From assembly GCA_039818285.1 (NCBI GenBank), contig JBCBUE010000003.1:29473-93472 (forward strand): 64,000 nucleotides of DNA, read 5' to 3'. Of the stretch, positions 24,936-31,941 are shown piece after piece. The DNA comes from JBCBUE01 sp039818285. Lineage in GTDB: Bacteria; Planctomycetota; Phycisphaerae; Phycisphaerales; Phycisphaeraceae. Below the pieces are notes generated by a model, which worked only from the letters and a program-made list of their open reading frames with translations, was not told where the DNA came from and did not search any database. The first letter of the stretch is position 1. Each line of letters starts with the position of its first letter. The position numbers and the translations under genes were made by a program.

Positions 24936-26059
24936 CGGTGGGCGAGCCCGGGCCCGATCATCATCGCCAGTGTCAGCCCCAACTGCACCGCCACCGCCAT
25001 CGCCATCAGCGTGAGCCGGCGTTTGCGGTACCGACGCGCCACCCGCCACACCGTCAGCCACGCGATCGGCAGCAAGGCCAGCATCAACGCCCGACCGCCC
25101 GATCCCTCGCCCGCCAGCAACGCCCCCCACGGGCAGACCAGCACCAGCAGGTCCCCCGATCGCCGCGTCCAAGCCCACCACCCCAGCACCAACACCGGCC
25201 ACGCCGCCACCGCCACCACCACCGCCACCACCCACACCACCGACCCCGCCGCCCACCCCCCCATCGACCCGACGCCCCCCCAAGCCAACCCCACGTCCAC
25301 GAACCTCGCCAACAACCCCCGCGCCGCCCCGCCCTCGCCCGCGAACCAACCCCCCAACACGCTCGCGGGCCCCACCCAAGCCACGCCCAACGCGACAACC
25401 GCCATCCCCGCCAAGCCCAACGCCGCCATCGCCCAGCCGCCGCGCCCCCGCGCCGCGTCGTACAGGTGCAACGCCGCCGCCGCCGTCACCAGCGCCCACC
25501 CCGCCACCGCCCACCCCGCGCCCCACAGCACCGCTCCGGTCGCTACCGCCACCCCCGCCAGACGCACCGGCCACCACGTCGCGTCCCGCAGCGTCTCCAG
25601 CAGGATCAACCCCCCCAGCAGCCCGCACGCCATCCACAGCGTCGGCCCCGACGACCCACTCCACCCGTCGGTCACCGCCACCGCCGTCAGCCAGCTCGCC
25701 GCGCACCCCAGCGCCATCATCACCGCCGGCGCAAACGCCACGTGCCGACGCACCGCGTGGTAACCCAGCCCGATGTACAGGCACCCCGCCACCCACTGCC
25801 CCACCGACCACCCCATCGGCAGCCCCACCCCGCCGAAAAACGCCGGCACCACCAGCCACACCGCCCCCAGCACCAGCCACGCCCCAGGCCGACGCATCTG
25901 CTCCCGAAGCCATCGCTCCACCCGCGACCACTTCCGACGCTTGCGTCCGGACCGACCGCTCGCGTCGCCCGACTCCGACACGCCATCGCGCCGCAACACC
26001 TCGCCCGCGCCCGCCCGCCGCTCGACCACCCCCTCGATCGACTCGTCACGCCAGTCCAT
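24932..26059 (-). CDS. Multi-pass membrane protein, function unknown
   Basis: 375 residues. The N-terminal ~50 are charged and basic (GRSGRKRRKW). From about residue 55 onward there are nine or ten hydrophobic segments, rich in Ala, Gly, Val and Trp, including ARGRGGWAMAALGLAG and a late WRVARRYRKRRLTL loop. I do not recognise a family and see no catalytic motif. The start is ATG 26059, not the TTG at 26062, because TAGGCT lies exactly six bases upstream of the ATG. It overlaps the HicB-like gene (GTGA) and is divergent from the YhcH gene with only 43 bases between the two starts. Confidence 0.7.
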   Translation of the reverse strand: MDWRDESIEGVVERRAGAGEVLRRDGVSESGDASGRSGRKRRKWSRVERWLREQMRRPGAWLVLGAVWLVVPAFFGGVGLPMGWSVGQWVAGCLYIGLGYHAVRRHVAFAPAVMMALGCAASWLTAVAVTDGWSGSSGPTLWMACGLLGGLILLETLRDATWWPVRLAGVAVATGAVLWGAGWAVAGWALVTAAAALHLYDAARGRGGWAMAALGLAGMAVVALGVAWVGPASVLGGWFAGEGGAARGLLARFVDVGLAWGGVGSMGGWAAGSVVWVVAVVVAVAAWPVLVLGWWAWTRRSGDLLVLVCPWGALLAGEGSGGRALMLALLPIAWLTVWRVARRYRKRRLTLMAMAVAVQLGLTLAMMIGPGLAHR

Positions 26060-26071
26060 CAACGCAGCCTA
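26060..26071 (-). promoter_or_regulatory. Leaderless-type promoter, TAGGCT-N6-ATG
   Basis: Minus strand TAGGCT (26071-26066), six bases before the ATG at 26059. Back to back with the promoter at 26091. Confidence 0.5.
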
Positions 26072-26090
26072 TCGAGCCCACTCCCGGCCC

Positions 26091-26102
26091 TACCCTGCCC
26101 GC
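26091..26102 (+). promoter_or_regulatory. Leaderless-type promoter, TACCCT-N6-ATG
   Basis: TACCCT (26091-26096), six bases before the ATG at 26103. The -35 regions of this and the minus-strand promoter must overlap each other's -10. Confidence 0.5.
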
Positions 26103-26594
26103 ATGATCCACGACACCCTCGCTCAGGCCGACCGATACACCCCCCTGCTGCCCGACCTCGACGCCGTGCTCGCGTGGCTCCGGTCCAACGACCTCGCGGC
26201 CCTCGCCCCCGGCCGATACGACGTCGTCGGCACCGGCGACGCCGCCTCGGCTTTCGTCAAACTCGATCACGCTCCCACCCGCGACGACGACCACCAAATC
26301 TGGGAGACCCACCGCCGATTCATCGACATCCAGCTCATCGTCGCCGGCACCGAGCGCATGGGCGTCCTCCCCCTCGACCGCGCCCCCGCCATCAAGTCGC
26401 CCTACAACCCCGACACCGACTTCGCCTTCTACCACCCGCCCGCCGACCCCGCCGACGCCCTGTGGTTCACCGCCCGCCCCGGCGACCTCGCCATCTTCTT
26501 CCCCACCGACGTCCACGCCCCCAGCCTCGACGTCGCGCCCGATCAACACGCTCAGCCCGTGATCAAGGCGATCGGCAAGATCGTGGTGGCCTAA
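26103..26594 (+). CDS. YhcH/YjgK/YiaL (DUF386) family protein
   Basis: 163-residue cupin-like cytoplasmic protein. The family signature HRRFIDIQLIVAGTERMGVLPL (~70-91) carries the metal-binding residues with upstream Glu/His, and the second half has FFPTDVHAPSL with another His, typical of the DUF386 double-stranded beta-helix. Relatives (YhcH, YiaL, EbgC) are linked to sialic-acid or sugar metabolism, sometimes as anomerases; no such pathway is next to it here. The start at 26103 gives an N-terminus MIHDTLAQADRY, as in other members, and fits a leaderless promoter. It converges on the HDAC-like gene. Confidence 0.87.
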   Translation: MIHDTLAQADRYTPLLPDLDAVLAWLRSNDLAALAPGRYDVVGTGDAASAFVKLDHAPTRDDDHQIWETHRRFIDIQLIVAGTERMGVLPLDRAPAIKSPYNPDTDFAFYHPPADPADALWFTARPGDLAIFFPTDVHAPSLDVAPDQHAQPVIKAIGKIVVA

Positions 26595-26603
26595 CGCCGC
26601 GCG

Positions 26604-27611
26604 TCAGCGATCGACCGCAGACACGGCCGCGCGACGATCGGCCACCCGCGCCGCTGCGCGGTGCAGCGTCGCGTGCCGGCTCGCCAACCGGCGGTGGTCC
26701 GCGTCGTACCCGCCGCCAATGACACCCGCCACCGGCACGCCCATCTCGACCAGCGTGCCCAGCACCGCCGCGTCGCGTCGCATCAGCCCGTTGCCCGTCA
26801 ACGCCAGCCGACCCAACCGGTCGTCGACGTGCACGTCCACCCCGGCGTCATAGACCACCAGGTCCGGCTCCACCGCCTCGACCATCGCCCCCAGCCCCGG
26901 CCAGCCGCGCGGCCTCCACGCCGCCGAACCGGTCACCGCCGCACGATCCACCGGCACCGCGCCCGCGCCGTGCATCAGCAGGTCGAGGTACTCGTCGTCC
27001 GCCACGCCGTCCGGCAGGGCGACATCCACATCGCTCGTCGCCTTACGCAGCGGAAAATTCGTCGCGTTGTGCACCGAGACCGTCACGACGCGCGGGTCGT
27101 CGGCAAACACCCGGGCCGTGCCGTCGCCCTGATGCACGTCCAGGTCGAGCACCAGCGCCACGTCGATCGCGCCCTCATCGAGCAACGTCCGCACCGCCAC
27201 CGCGATGTCGTTGAAGATGCAGAACCCCGACCCGAACCCCGCGTGCGCGTGATGCGTCCCCCCGGCCGTGTTGCACGCCAGCCCGTGCCGAAGCGCCAGC
27301 CGGCACGTCAGCAGCGTCCCCCCCACCGCCCGCAGCGACCGCGTGACCAACCCCGGCGACCAAGGCAACCCAATCCGCCGCACCGCCTCATCGCTCAACG
27401 CCCCATCACAGAACGCGTCGACGTACCCCCGTTCGTGCACCCGCCCGAGCATCCCCCGCGTCGCCGACCCCGGCTCGGCAAACCCGCTCGCGCCCACCAA
27501 CCCCTCCTCGCACAACACCGCCGCGATCATCCCGAACTTCGGCATCGGAAACCGATGCCCCGCCGGCAACGGCGTCACATACTCGGGGTGGTAGACAAGC
27601 GGGACGGACAC
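26604..27611 (-). CDS. Histone deacetylase-like (AcuC/HDAC superfamily) amidohydrolase
   Basis: 335 residues, GTG start at 27611. Zn-dependent deacetylase fold: GGTHHAHAGFGSGFCIFNDI (~118-137) carries the catalytic His pair and the start of the tyrosine/metal region; LVLDLDVHQGDGTA (~155) provides Asp and His zinc ligands; VVYDAGVDVHVDDRLG (~252) gives the third Asp; and GVIGGGYD ends the pocket. Members remove acetyl groups from acetyl-CoA synthetase lysines, polyamines or other amides. acs lies 12 kb away on the same strand, so a regulatory link to it is only a guess. The start matches TAGGCT-N6-GTG. It follows thrS with 9 bases between. Confidence 0.9.
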   Translation of the reverse strand: MSVPLVYHPEYVTPLPAGHRFPMPKFGMIAAVLCEEGLVGASGFAEPGSATRGMLGRVHERGYVDAFCDGALSDEAVRRIGLPWSPGLVTRSLRAVGGTLLTCRLALRHGLACNTAGGTHHAHAGFGSGFCIFNDIAVAVRTLLDEGAIDVALVLDLDVHQGDGTARVFADDPRVVTVSVHNATNFPLRKATSDVDVALPDGVADDEYLDLLMHGAGAVPVDRAAVTGSAAWRPRGWPGLGAMVEAVEPDLVVYDAGVDVHVDDRLGRLALTGNGLMRRDAAVLGTLVEMGVPVAGVIGGGYDADHRRLASRHATLHRAAARVADRRAAVSAVDR

Positions 27612-27623
27612 GTCGCAAGCCTA
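27612..27623 (-). promoter_or_regulatory. Leaderless-type promoter, TAGGCT-N6-GTG
   Basis: Minus strand TAGGCT (27623-27618), six bases before GTG 27611. Its TAG is the thrS stop codon, so only the final T is independent evidence. Confidence 0.35.
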
Positions 27624-29762
27624 GCCCGCCGTCGCGCTATCGATCGGCCCCAGCGCCCGCGTATCACGCTCGGCCACCAGCGCCGCCACCGCGGCCTCCA
27701 ACGGCCGCGCCCCCAAGTCCCCCTTCTCGCGATGACGCACCGACACCGTCCCGCCCTCCGCGTCCCGTCCCCCAACCACCAGCATGTACGCGACCTTGTC
27801 GACCTCGGCCTTGCCGACCTTCGCCCCCAGCCGATCGTTCCCAGCGTCCACGCTCGCCCGCAGCCCCGCCTGCTTCAGGCTCGCCTCGACCTTGCGGGCA
27901 TAGCCCACGAACTTGTCCGAGATCGGCAGCACCCGCGCCTGCTCCGGGCTCAGCCATAGCGGGAACGCCCCGTTGAAGTGCTCAATCAGCAACCCCACGA
28001 ACCGCTCCATCGACCCGAACGGCGCCCGGTGGATCATGATCGGCCGGTGCACCGCGTTGTCCGCGCCGACGTACTCCAGCTCGAACCGCTGCGGCAGCTG
28101 ATAGTCCACCTGCACCGTCCCCAGCTGCCACTCGCGCCCGATCACGTCGCGCACGACGAAGTCGATCTTCGGCCCGTAGAACGCCGCCTCGCCCGACTCC
28201 GACGAGAACGGCACGCCCAGCGACTTGGCCGCGGCCATGCACGCCGCCTCGGCCGCGTCCCAGTCCTTCGGGTCGCCGACGTACTTGCTCGAGTCCGGGT
28301 CGCGCAAGCCCACCCGCACCCGGTAGTCGCCCATGCCCAGCGTGCCGAACACGATCTTCACCAGCTCCAGGCAGCCCGCGACCTCGGCCGAGAGTTGGTC
28401 GGGCGTCACGAACAGGTGAGCATCGTCCTGCGTGAACCCGCGGACCCGCGTCATCCCGCCGAGCTCGCCCGACTGCTCCCAGCGGTACACCGTGCCGAAC
28501 TCGTACAGCCGGATCGGCAGGTCGCGGTAGCTGTGCTTCTCGCTGGCGTAGATCTCGATGTGGTGCGGGCAGTTCATCGGCTTGAGCATGTACCCGTCGA
28601 TGTCGCCCTCGGCCGTGCGGTTGGCCAGCTCACCGCACGAGCAGCCCTCGTCGGCCAGCGCCTTCATCGTCTCGCGATCGATCAGCGGCGGGAACTGCGA
28701 GTCGGCGTAGTACGGGAAGTGACCGCTCTTGCGGTACAGCCCGAGCTTGCCGATGTGCGGCGTGAAGACCTGCGAGTAGCCCTGCCGGTCGAGATGCTCG
28801 GTGATGAAGTTCTGCAGCTCCTGCCGGACGATCGCGCCCTTGGGCTTCCAGAGGATCAGCCCCTGGCCGACCTGCTCGTCGATCGTGAACAGTCCGAGCT
28901 TGGGGCCGACGACCTTGTGGTCGCGCTGCCGGGCTTGTTCAAGCTTGTCGAGGTGGTCGTCCAGGTCGGCCTGCGAGAAGAACGCCGTGCCGTAGACGCG
29001 CTGGAAGCGGTCGCTGTTGACGTCGCCGTGCCAGTTCGAAGACGCGACGGACATGACCCTCGCCGCTCCGATGCGCGAGGTGCGGTCGACGTGCGGGCCC
29101 TGGCAGAGGTCTTCCCAGTGCTTGTCTTGCTCGCCGGTGACGTAGAAGGACAGCGACGAGGCGCCGTTGCTCAATGCCTTGTCGGCGTTATCGAGCTTGT
29201 ACTTGTTGCCCTCGGCGTCGAGCTTCGTCTTGCCTTCGGTCGCGTCGAGGTCGTATCGAGCAAACGCACGATCCTCGCCAACGATCTCGCTCATCGCGTC
29301 CTCGATCTTGCCGAAATCGTCCGACGAGATCGGCGTGTCGAGCTTGAGGTCGTAATAGAAACCGTTGTCCAGCGGCGGGCCGTAGGCGAGCTGCGTGTCG
29401 GGCCAGAGCTTCTCGATCGCCTCGGCCATGACGTGGGCGGTCGAGTGGCGGAGCAGGTAAAGCGCGTCCTGCTCGTGCTGGGCGTCGCGGAACTTGCTTC
29501 GGCCCTTCTTATCCTGCCGCGGGGCGGTGACGATGCCGAGCTCGATGGCCTCAGCGTCCGGCAGGGCGTGGTCGATGGGACGGTCGGCGTCGATGAGCGT
29601 GCCGCCGCCCTCCCAGGCGCGTTGCTCGCCGGCGCCGGCCGGGTTGACGCGGGCCCCGATGGCGGCCTTGGCCAACCCCTCGCCGATGCCGCGCGCGACG
29701 TCGCGCGGCGTCGTGCCGGGCTGAGCGTCGACCGTGTTGCCATCGGGGAGGGTGATCTTCAC
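27621..29762 (-). CDS. thrS: Threonine-tRNA ligase
   Basis: Charges tRNA(Thr) with threonine in the cytoplasm and edits mischarged serine. 713 residues, somewhat longer than the usual 640. Domains in order: TGS (MKITLPDG, residues 1-~75); editing domain with HSTAHVMAEAI (~108) and SFYVTGEQDKHW; class II catalytic core with MNCPHHIEIYASEKHSYRDLP (zinc Cys and His, ~393), YRWEQSGELGGMTRVRGF and TQDDAHLF; then MIHRAPFGSMERF; and the C-terminal anticodon-binding domain (ARVLPISDKFVGYA). GTG start at 29762, with TAGACT at 29798-29793 giving a ~24-base leader. Confidence 0.97.
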   Translation of the reverse strand: MKITLPDGNTVDAQPGTTPRDVARGIGEGLAKAAIGARVNPAGAGEQRAWEGGGTLIDADRPIDHALPDAEAIELGIVTAPRQDKKGRSKFRDAQHEQDALYLLRHSTAHVMAEAIEKLWPDTQLAYGPPLDNGFYYDLKLDTPISSDDFGKIEDAMSEIVGEDRAFARYDLDATEGKTKLDAEGNKYKLDNADKALSNGASSLSFYVTGEQDKHWEDLCQGPHVDRTSRIGAARVMSVASSNWHGDVNSDRFQRVYGTAFFSQADLDDHLDKLEQARQRDHKVVGPKLGLFTIDEQVGQGLILWKPKGAIVRQELQNFITEHLDRQGYSQVFTPHIGKLGLYRKSGHFPYYADSQFPPLIDRETMKALADEGCSCGELANRTAEGDIDGYMLKPMNCPHHIEIYASEKHSYRDLPIRLYEFGTVYRWEQSGELGGMTRVRGFTQDDAHLFVTPDQLSAEVAGCLELVKIVFGTLGMGDYRVRVGLRDPDSSKYVGDPKDWDAAEAACMAAAKSLGVPFSSESGEAAFYGPKIDFVVRDVIGREWQLGTVQVDYQLPQRFELEYVGADNAVHRPIMIHRAPFGSMERFVGLLIEHFNGAFPLWLSPEQARVLPISDKFVGYARKVEASLKQAGLRASVDAGNDRLGAKVGKAEVDKVAYMLVVGGRDAEGGTVSVRHREKGDLGARPLEAAVAALVAERDTRALGPIDSATAG

Positions 29763-29792
29763 GCGTGGGGCTCCGGGTCCGTGGAGCCAGGC

Positions 29793-29798
29793 AGTCTA
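29793..29798 (-). promoter_or_regulatory. Possible -10 hexamer of thrS
   Basis: TAGACT on the minus strand, 30 bases before the thrS GTG; no clear -35. Confidence 0.4.
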
Positions 29799-29809
29799 AC
29801 GGTGAGCGA

Positions 29810-29821
29810 TACGCTCCATCG
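29810..29821 (+). promoter_or_regulatory. Leaderless-type promoter, TACGCT-N6-ATG
   Basis: TACGCT (29810-29815), six bases before the ATG at 29822. It overlaps a small palindrome GAGCG-ATA-CGCTC (29804-29816). Confidence 0.5.
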
Positions 29822-30610
29822 ATGCCCCGCCTCACCAAAACGTCAACCGCGCTGATCGACGCCTCGCGCGAGCTCGCCGACGCCTGCGATCGGCTCGCCT
29901 TCGCCGACCCGGTGGCTCACGTCTACAACCCGCTGCGCTACGCAGCCGGCCCGCACGAGCAGTACCTCACCCGGTTCGGTCGGGGCCGAAAGCGTGTGTT
30001 GTTCATGGGCATGAACCCCGGGCCGTGGGGCATGGCCCAGACCGGCGTGCCTTTCGGCGAGGTCGCCGCGGTGCGCGACTTCCTGGGGATCGACGACCCC
30101 ATCGACCTATCAAGGGGCGGCGTCCGCACGAGCAACCAACCCTCCGGGGGGCACCCCAAACGCCCGATCCAAGGCCTGGACTGCCCGCGGTCCGAGGTCT
30201 CCGGCCGACGCCTCTGGAGCCTCTTCGCCGACCGCTTCGGCACCGCCGACGCCTTCTTCGACGCCCACGGCGGGCACTTCATCGCCAACTACTGCCCGCT
30301 AGTGTTCATGGCCGCCTCCGCCCGCAACCTCACGCCCGACAAGCTCCCCGCCGCCGAGCGCGAGCCGCTTGAGCGTGCCTGCGACGACCATCTCGCCATC
30401 GTGCTCGACCTGCTCCAGCCCGAGTTCGCCATCGGCGTCGGCAAGTACGCCCAGGGCAAGCTGCGGCGGGTGATCGACACGCTCGGCGTCCACGATCTCA
30501 CCGTCGGCACGGTCCTGCACCCCTCGCCGGCGTCACCGGCCGCCAACCGCGGGTGGACCGAGCAGGCCACGCGTCAGCTCGTCGAGCAGGGCGTCTGGCC
30601 GGCTGCGTAG
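29822..30610 (+). CDS. SMUG1-like single-strand-selective uracil-DNA glycosylase
   Basis: 262 residues. Close match in layout to animal SMUG1: VYNPLRYAAGPHEQYLTRFG, the catalytic-water and uracil-pocket motif VLFMGMNPGPWGMAQTGVPF (~60-79, Asn in MNPGP), GHPKRPIQGLDCPRSEVSG, FIANYCPLVF, and the DNA-intercalating/His motif VLHPSPASPAANRGW. It excises uracil (and possibly 5-hydroxymethyluracil) from DNA in base-excision repair. SMUG1 was long viewed as a mainly eukaryotic enzyme, but bacterial members in high-GC phyla are known. Start ATG 29822 fits a leaderless promoter. It is divergent from thrS with 59 bases between. Confidence 0.93.
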   Translation: MPRLTKTSTALIDASRELADACDRLAFADPVAHVYNPLRYAAGPHEQYLTRFGRGRKRVLFMGMNPGPWGMAQTGVPFGEVAAVRDFLGIDDPIDLSRGGVRTSNQPSGGHPKRPIQGLDCPRSEVSGRRLWSLFADRFGTADAFFDAHGGHFIANYCPLVFMAASARNLTPDKLPAAEREPLERACDDHLAIVLDLLQPEFAIGVGKYAQGKLRRVIDTLGVHDLTVGTVLHPSPASPAANRGWTEQATRQLVEQGVWPAA

Positions 30611-30650
30611 CGCAACCGAAGCCACGCGGGCGGGTTGGGTCGCCTCAAGT

Positions 30651-30681
30651 ACCGGCGACGCCGGTGGGGTAGACTCTGGGT
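30651..30681 (+). promoter_or_regulatory. Leaderless-type promoter with palindrome before the RND operon
   Basis: TAGACT (30670-30675) is six bases before GTG 30682. Immediately upstream lies the perfect palindrome ACCGGC-GAC-GCCGGT (30651-30665), placed where a repressor would block RNA polymerase. Confidence 0.5.
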
Positions 30682-31926
30682 GTGCCTCGGAAGACTCCCC
30701 AGACCACGTCGTGCGTCGGCCTGATGCGTCGTCCCCGAACGGTCGGGCACGCCTTGTGGATGGTGCCGCTGAGCCTGGCGCTTGGCTGCGAGCAGGAACC
30801 GCCGCCCCCCCCGCCGCCGCCGCAGGTCAAGGTGACCCAGCCGACGGTGAAGGACGTCACCGAGTATTACTACTACACGGGCACGCTGGCGCCGGTGCAG
30901 TCGGTGGAGATCAAGGCCCGCGTGCCGGGGTTCATCGAGCAGGTGGAGTTCCAGCCGTCGACCGACATCGACGCGGGCACGCCGCTGTTCGTGATCGAGC
31001 CGGCCCGATACGTCGCGGCGGTCGACTCGGCCGAGGCCGAGGTCGAACGGCTCAAGGCGCTGGTCGACGAACGGCTGTCGATCTTCGTGCGGATCGAGAC
31101 GGCCCTGGCGAAGAAGGCGGCGACGCAGTCCGAGATGATCGAGGCCAAGGCCCAGCTGGCCCAGGCGCGGGCCGAGCTCGAGGCGGCGCGCGTGGCGGTC
31201 CGCGACGCCGAGATCGACCTGGGCTACACCCAGGTCACCAGCCCGATCGCCGGCCGTGTCTCACGCAACCTCGTCGACGTCGGCGACCTCGTCGGCTCGG
31301 GCGAAAACACCAAGCTCACCACCGTTTTGCAGATCGACCCGATCTGGTGCTACTTCGACGTCTCCGAGCGCATCGTGCTCGAATACATCGAGCGTCGCGA
31401 CGACGGCACGATCAGCGAGGAGAACCGCGACCGCGTCGAGCTGGCCCTGGCCAACTCCCCCCAGGGTGAATATCCGTTCGACGGCGTGCTCGACTTCGTC
31501 GACAACACCGTCGACCGCACCACGGGCACGATCCGCGTCCGGGGCGTCTTCCCCAACCCCGACAAGCAGCTGTTCCCCGGCCTGTTCGCCCGCGTCCGCG
31601 CACCCTACGGCACGATCGAGGACGCCGTGCTGGTCAACGAGGACGCCGTCGGCAAGGGGCTGTCCGGCTCGTTCGTCCTCGTCGTCGGCGACGACAACGT
31701 GGTCTCGCAGCGGCTGGTCACGCTGGGCCCGGTGGTCGGCAGGCAGGTGGTCGTCCGCGAGGGCCTCGAGGCCGGCGAAACCTATGTCGCCGTCGGGCTC
31801 AACAAGGCCCGCCCCGGCTCGCCGGTCACGCCGGTGCCCCTCGACGCCGAGCCGACGCCCGACGCCTCCCCACCGCCGACGCCCGCCCAGGCCCCGGCTC
31901 AGACCGACGCCCCGTCCGACGCGTAG
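30682..31926 (+). CDS. RND efflux periplasmic adaptor (membrane fusion protein), lipoprotein
   Basis: 414 residues linking the inner-membrane RND pump to an outer-membrane channel. Signal peptide ending LSLALGC, then a striking run of eight prolines. Order of domains: lipoyl/barrel-sandwich half 1 (YYYTGTLAPVQSVEIKARV), an alpha-hairpin coiled coil (~100-165, AEVERLKALVDERL), lipoyl half 2 (YTQVTSPIAGRVSRNLVDVG), beta-barrel (VRGVFPNPDKQLFPGLFARV) and a membrane-proximal domain, ending in a Pro/Ala-rich tail. The GTG at 30682 fits TAGACT-N6 exactly; an ATG at 30724 would give a shorter, equally good signal peptide. Stop and the pump start are 15 bases apart. No TolC-type gene is in the window. 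Confidence 0.9.
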   Translation: MPRKTPQTTSCVGLMRRPRTVGHALWMVPLSLALGCEQEPPPPPPPPQVKVTQPTVKDVTEYYYYTGTLAPVQSVEIKARVPGFIEQVEFQPSTDIDAGTPLFVIEPARYVAAVDSAEAEVERLKALVDERLSIFVRIETALAKKAATQSEMIEAKAQLAQARAELEAARVAVRDAEIDLGYTQVTSPIAGRVSRNLVDVGDLVGSGENTKLTTVLQIDPIWCYFDVSERIVLEYIERRDDGTISEENRDRVELALANSPQGEYPFDGVLDFVDNTVDRTTGTIRVRGVFPNPDKQLFPGLFARVRAPYGTIEDAVLVNEDAVGKGLSGSFVLVVGDDNVVSQRLVTLGPVVGRQVVVREGLEAGETYVAVGLNKARPGSPVTPVPLDAEPTPDASPPPTPAQAPAQTDAPSDA

Positions 31927-31941
31927 CCCCCGGCCGAGCCC

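Noticed and set aside
27978..29855. 625-residue open frame on the plus strand opposite thrS
   Set aside because: It is antisense to a complete ThrS, has no recognisable motif, and has the Arg/Val/Leu-rich composition expected from the GC-rich complement.
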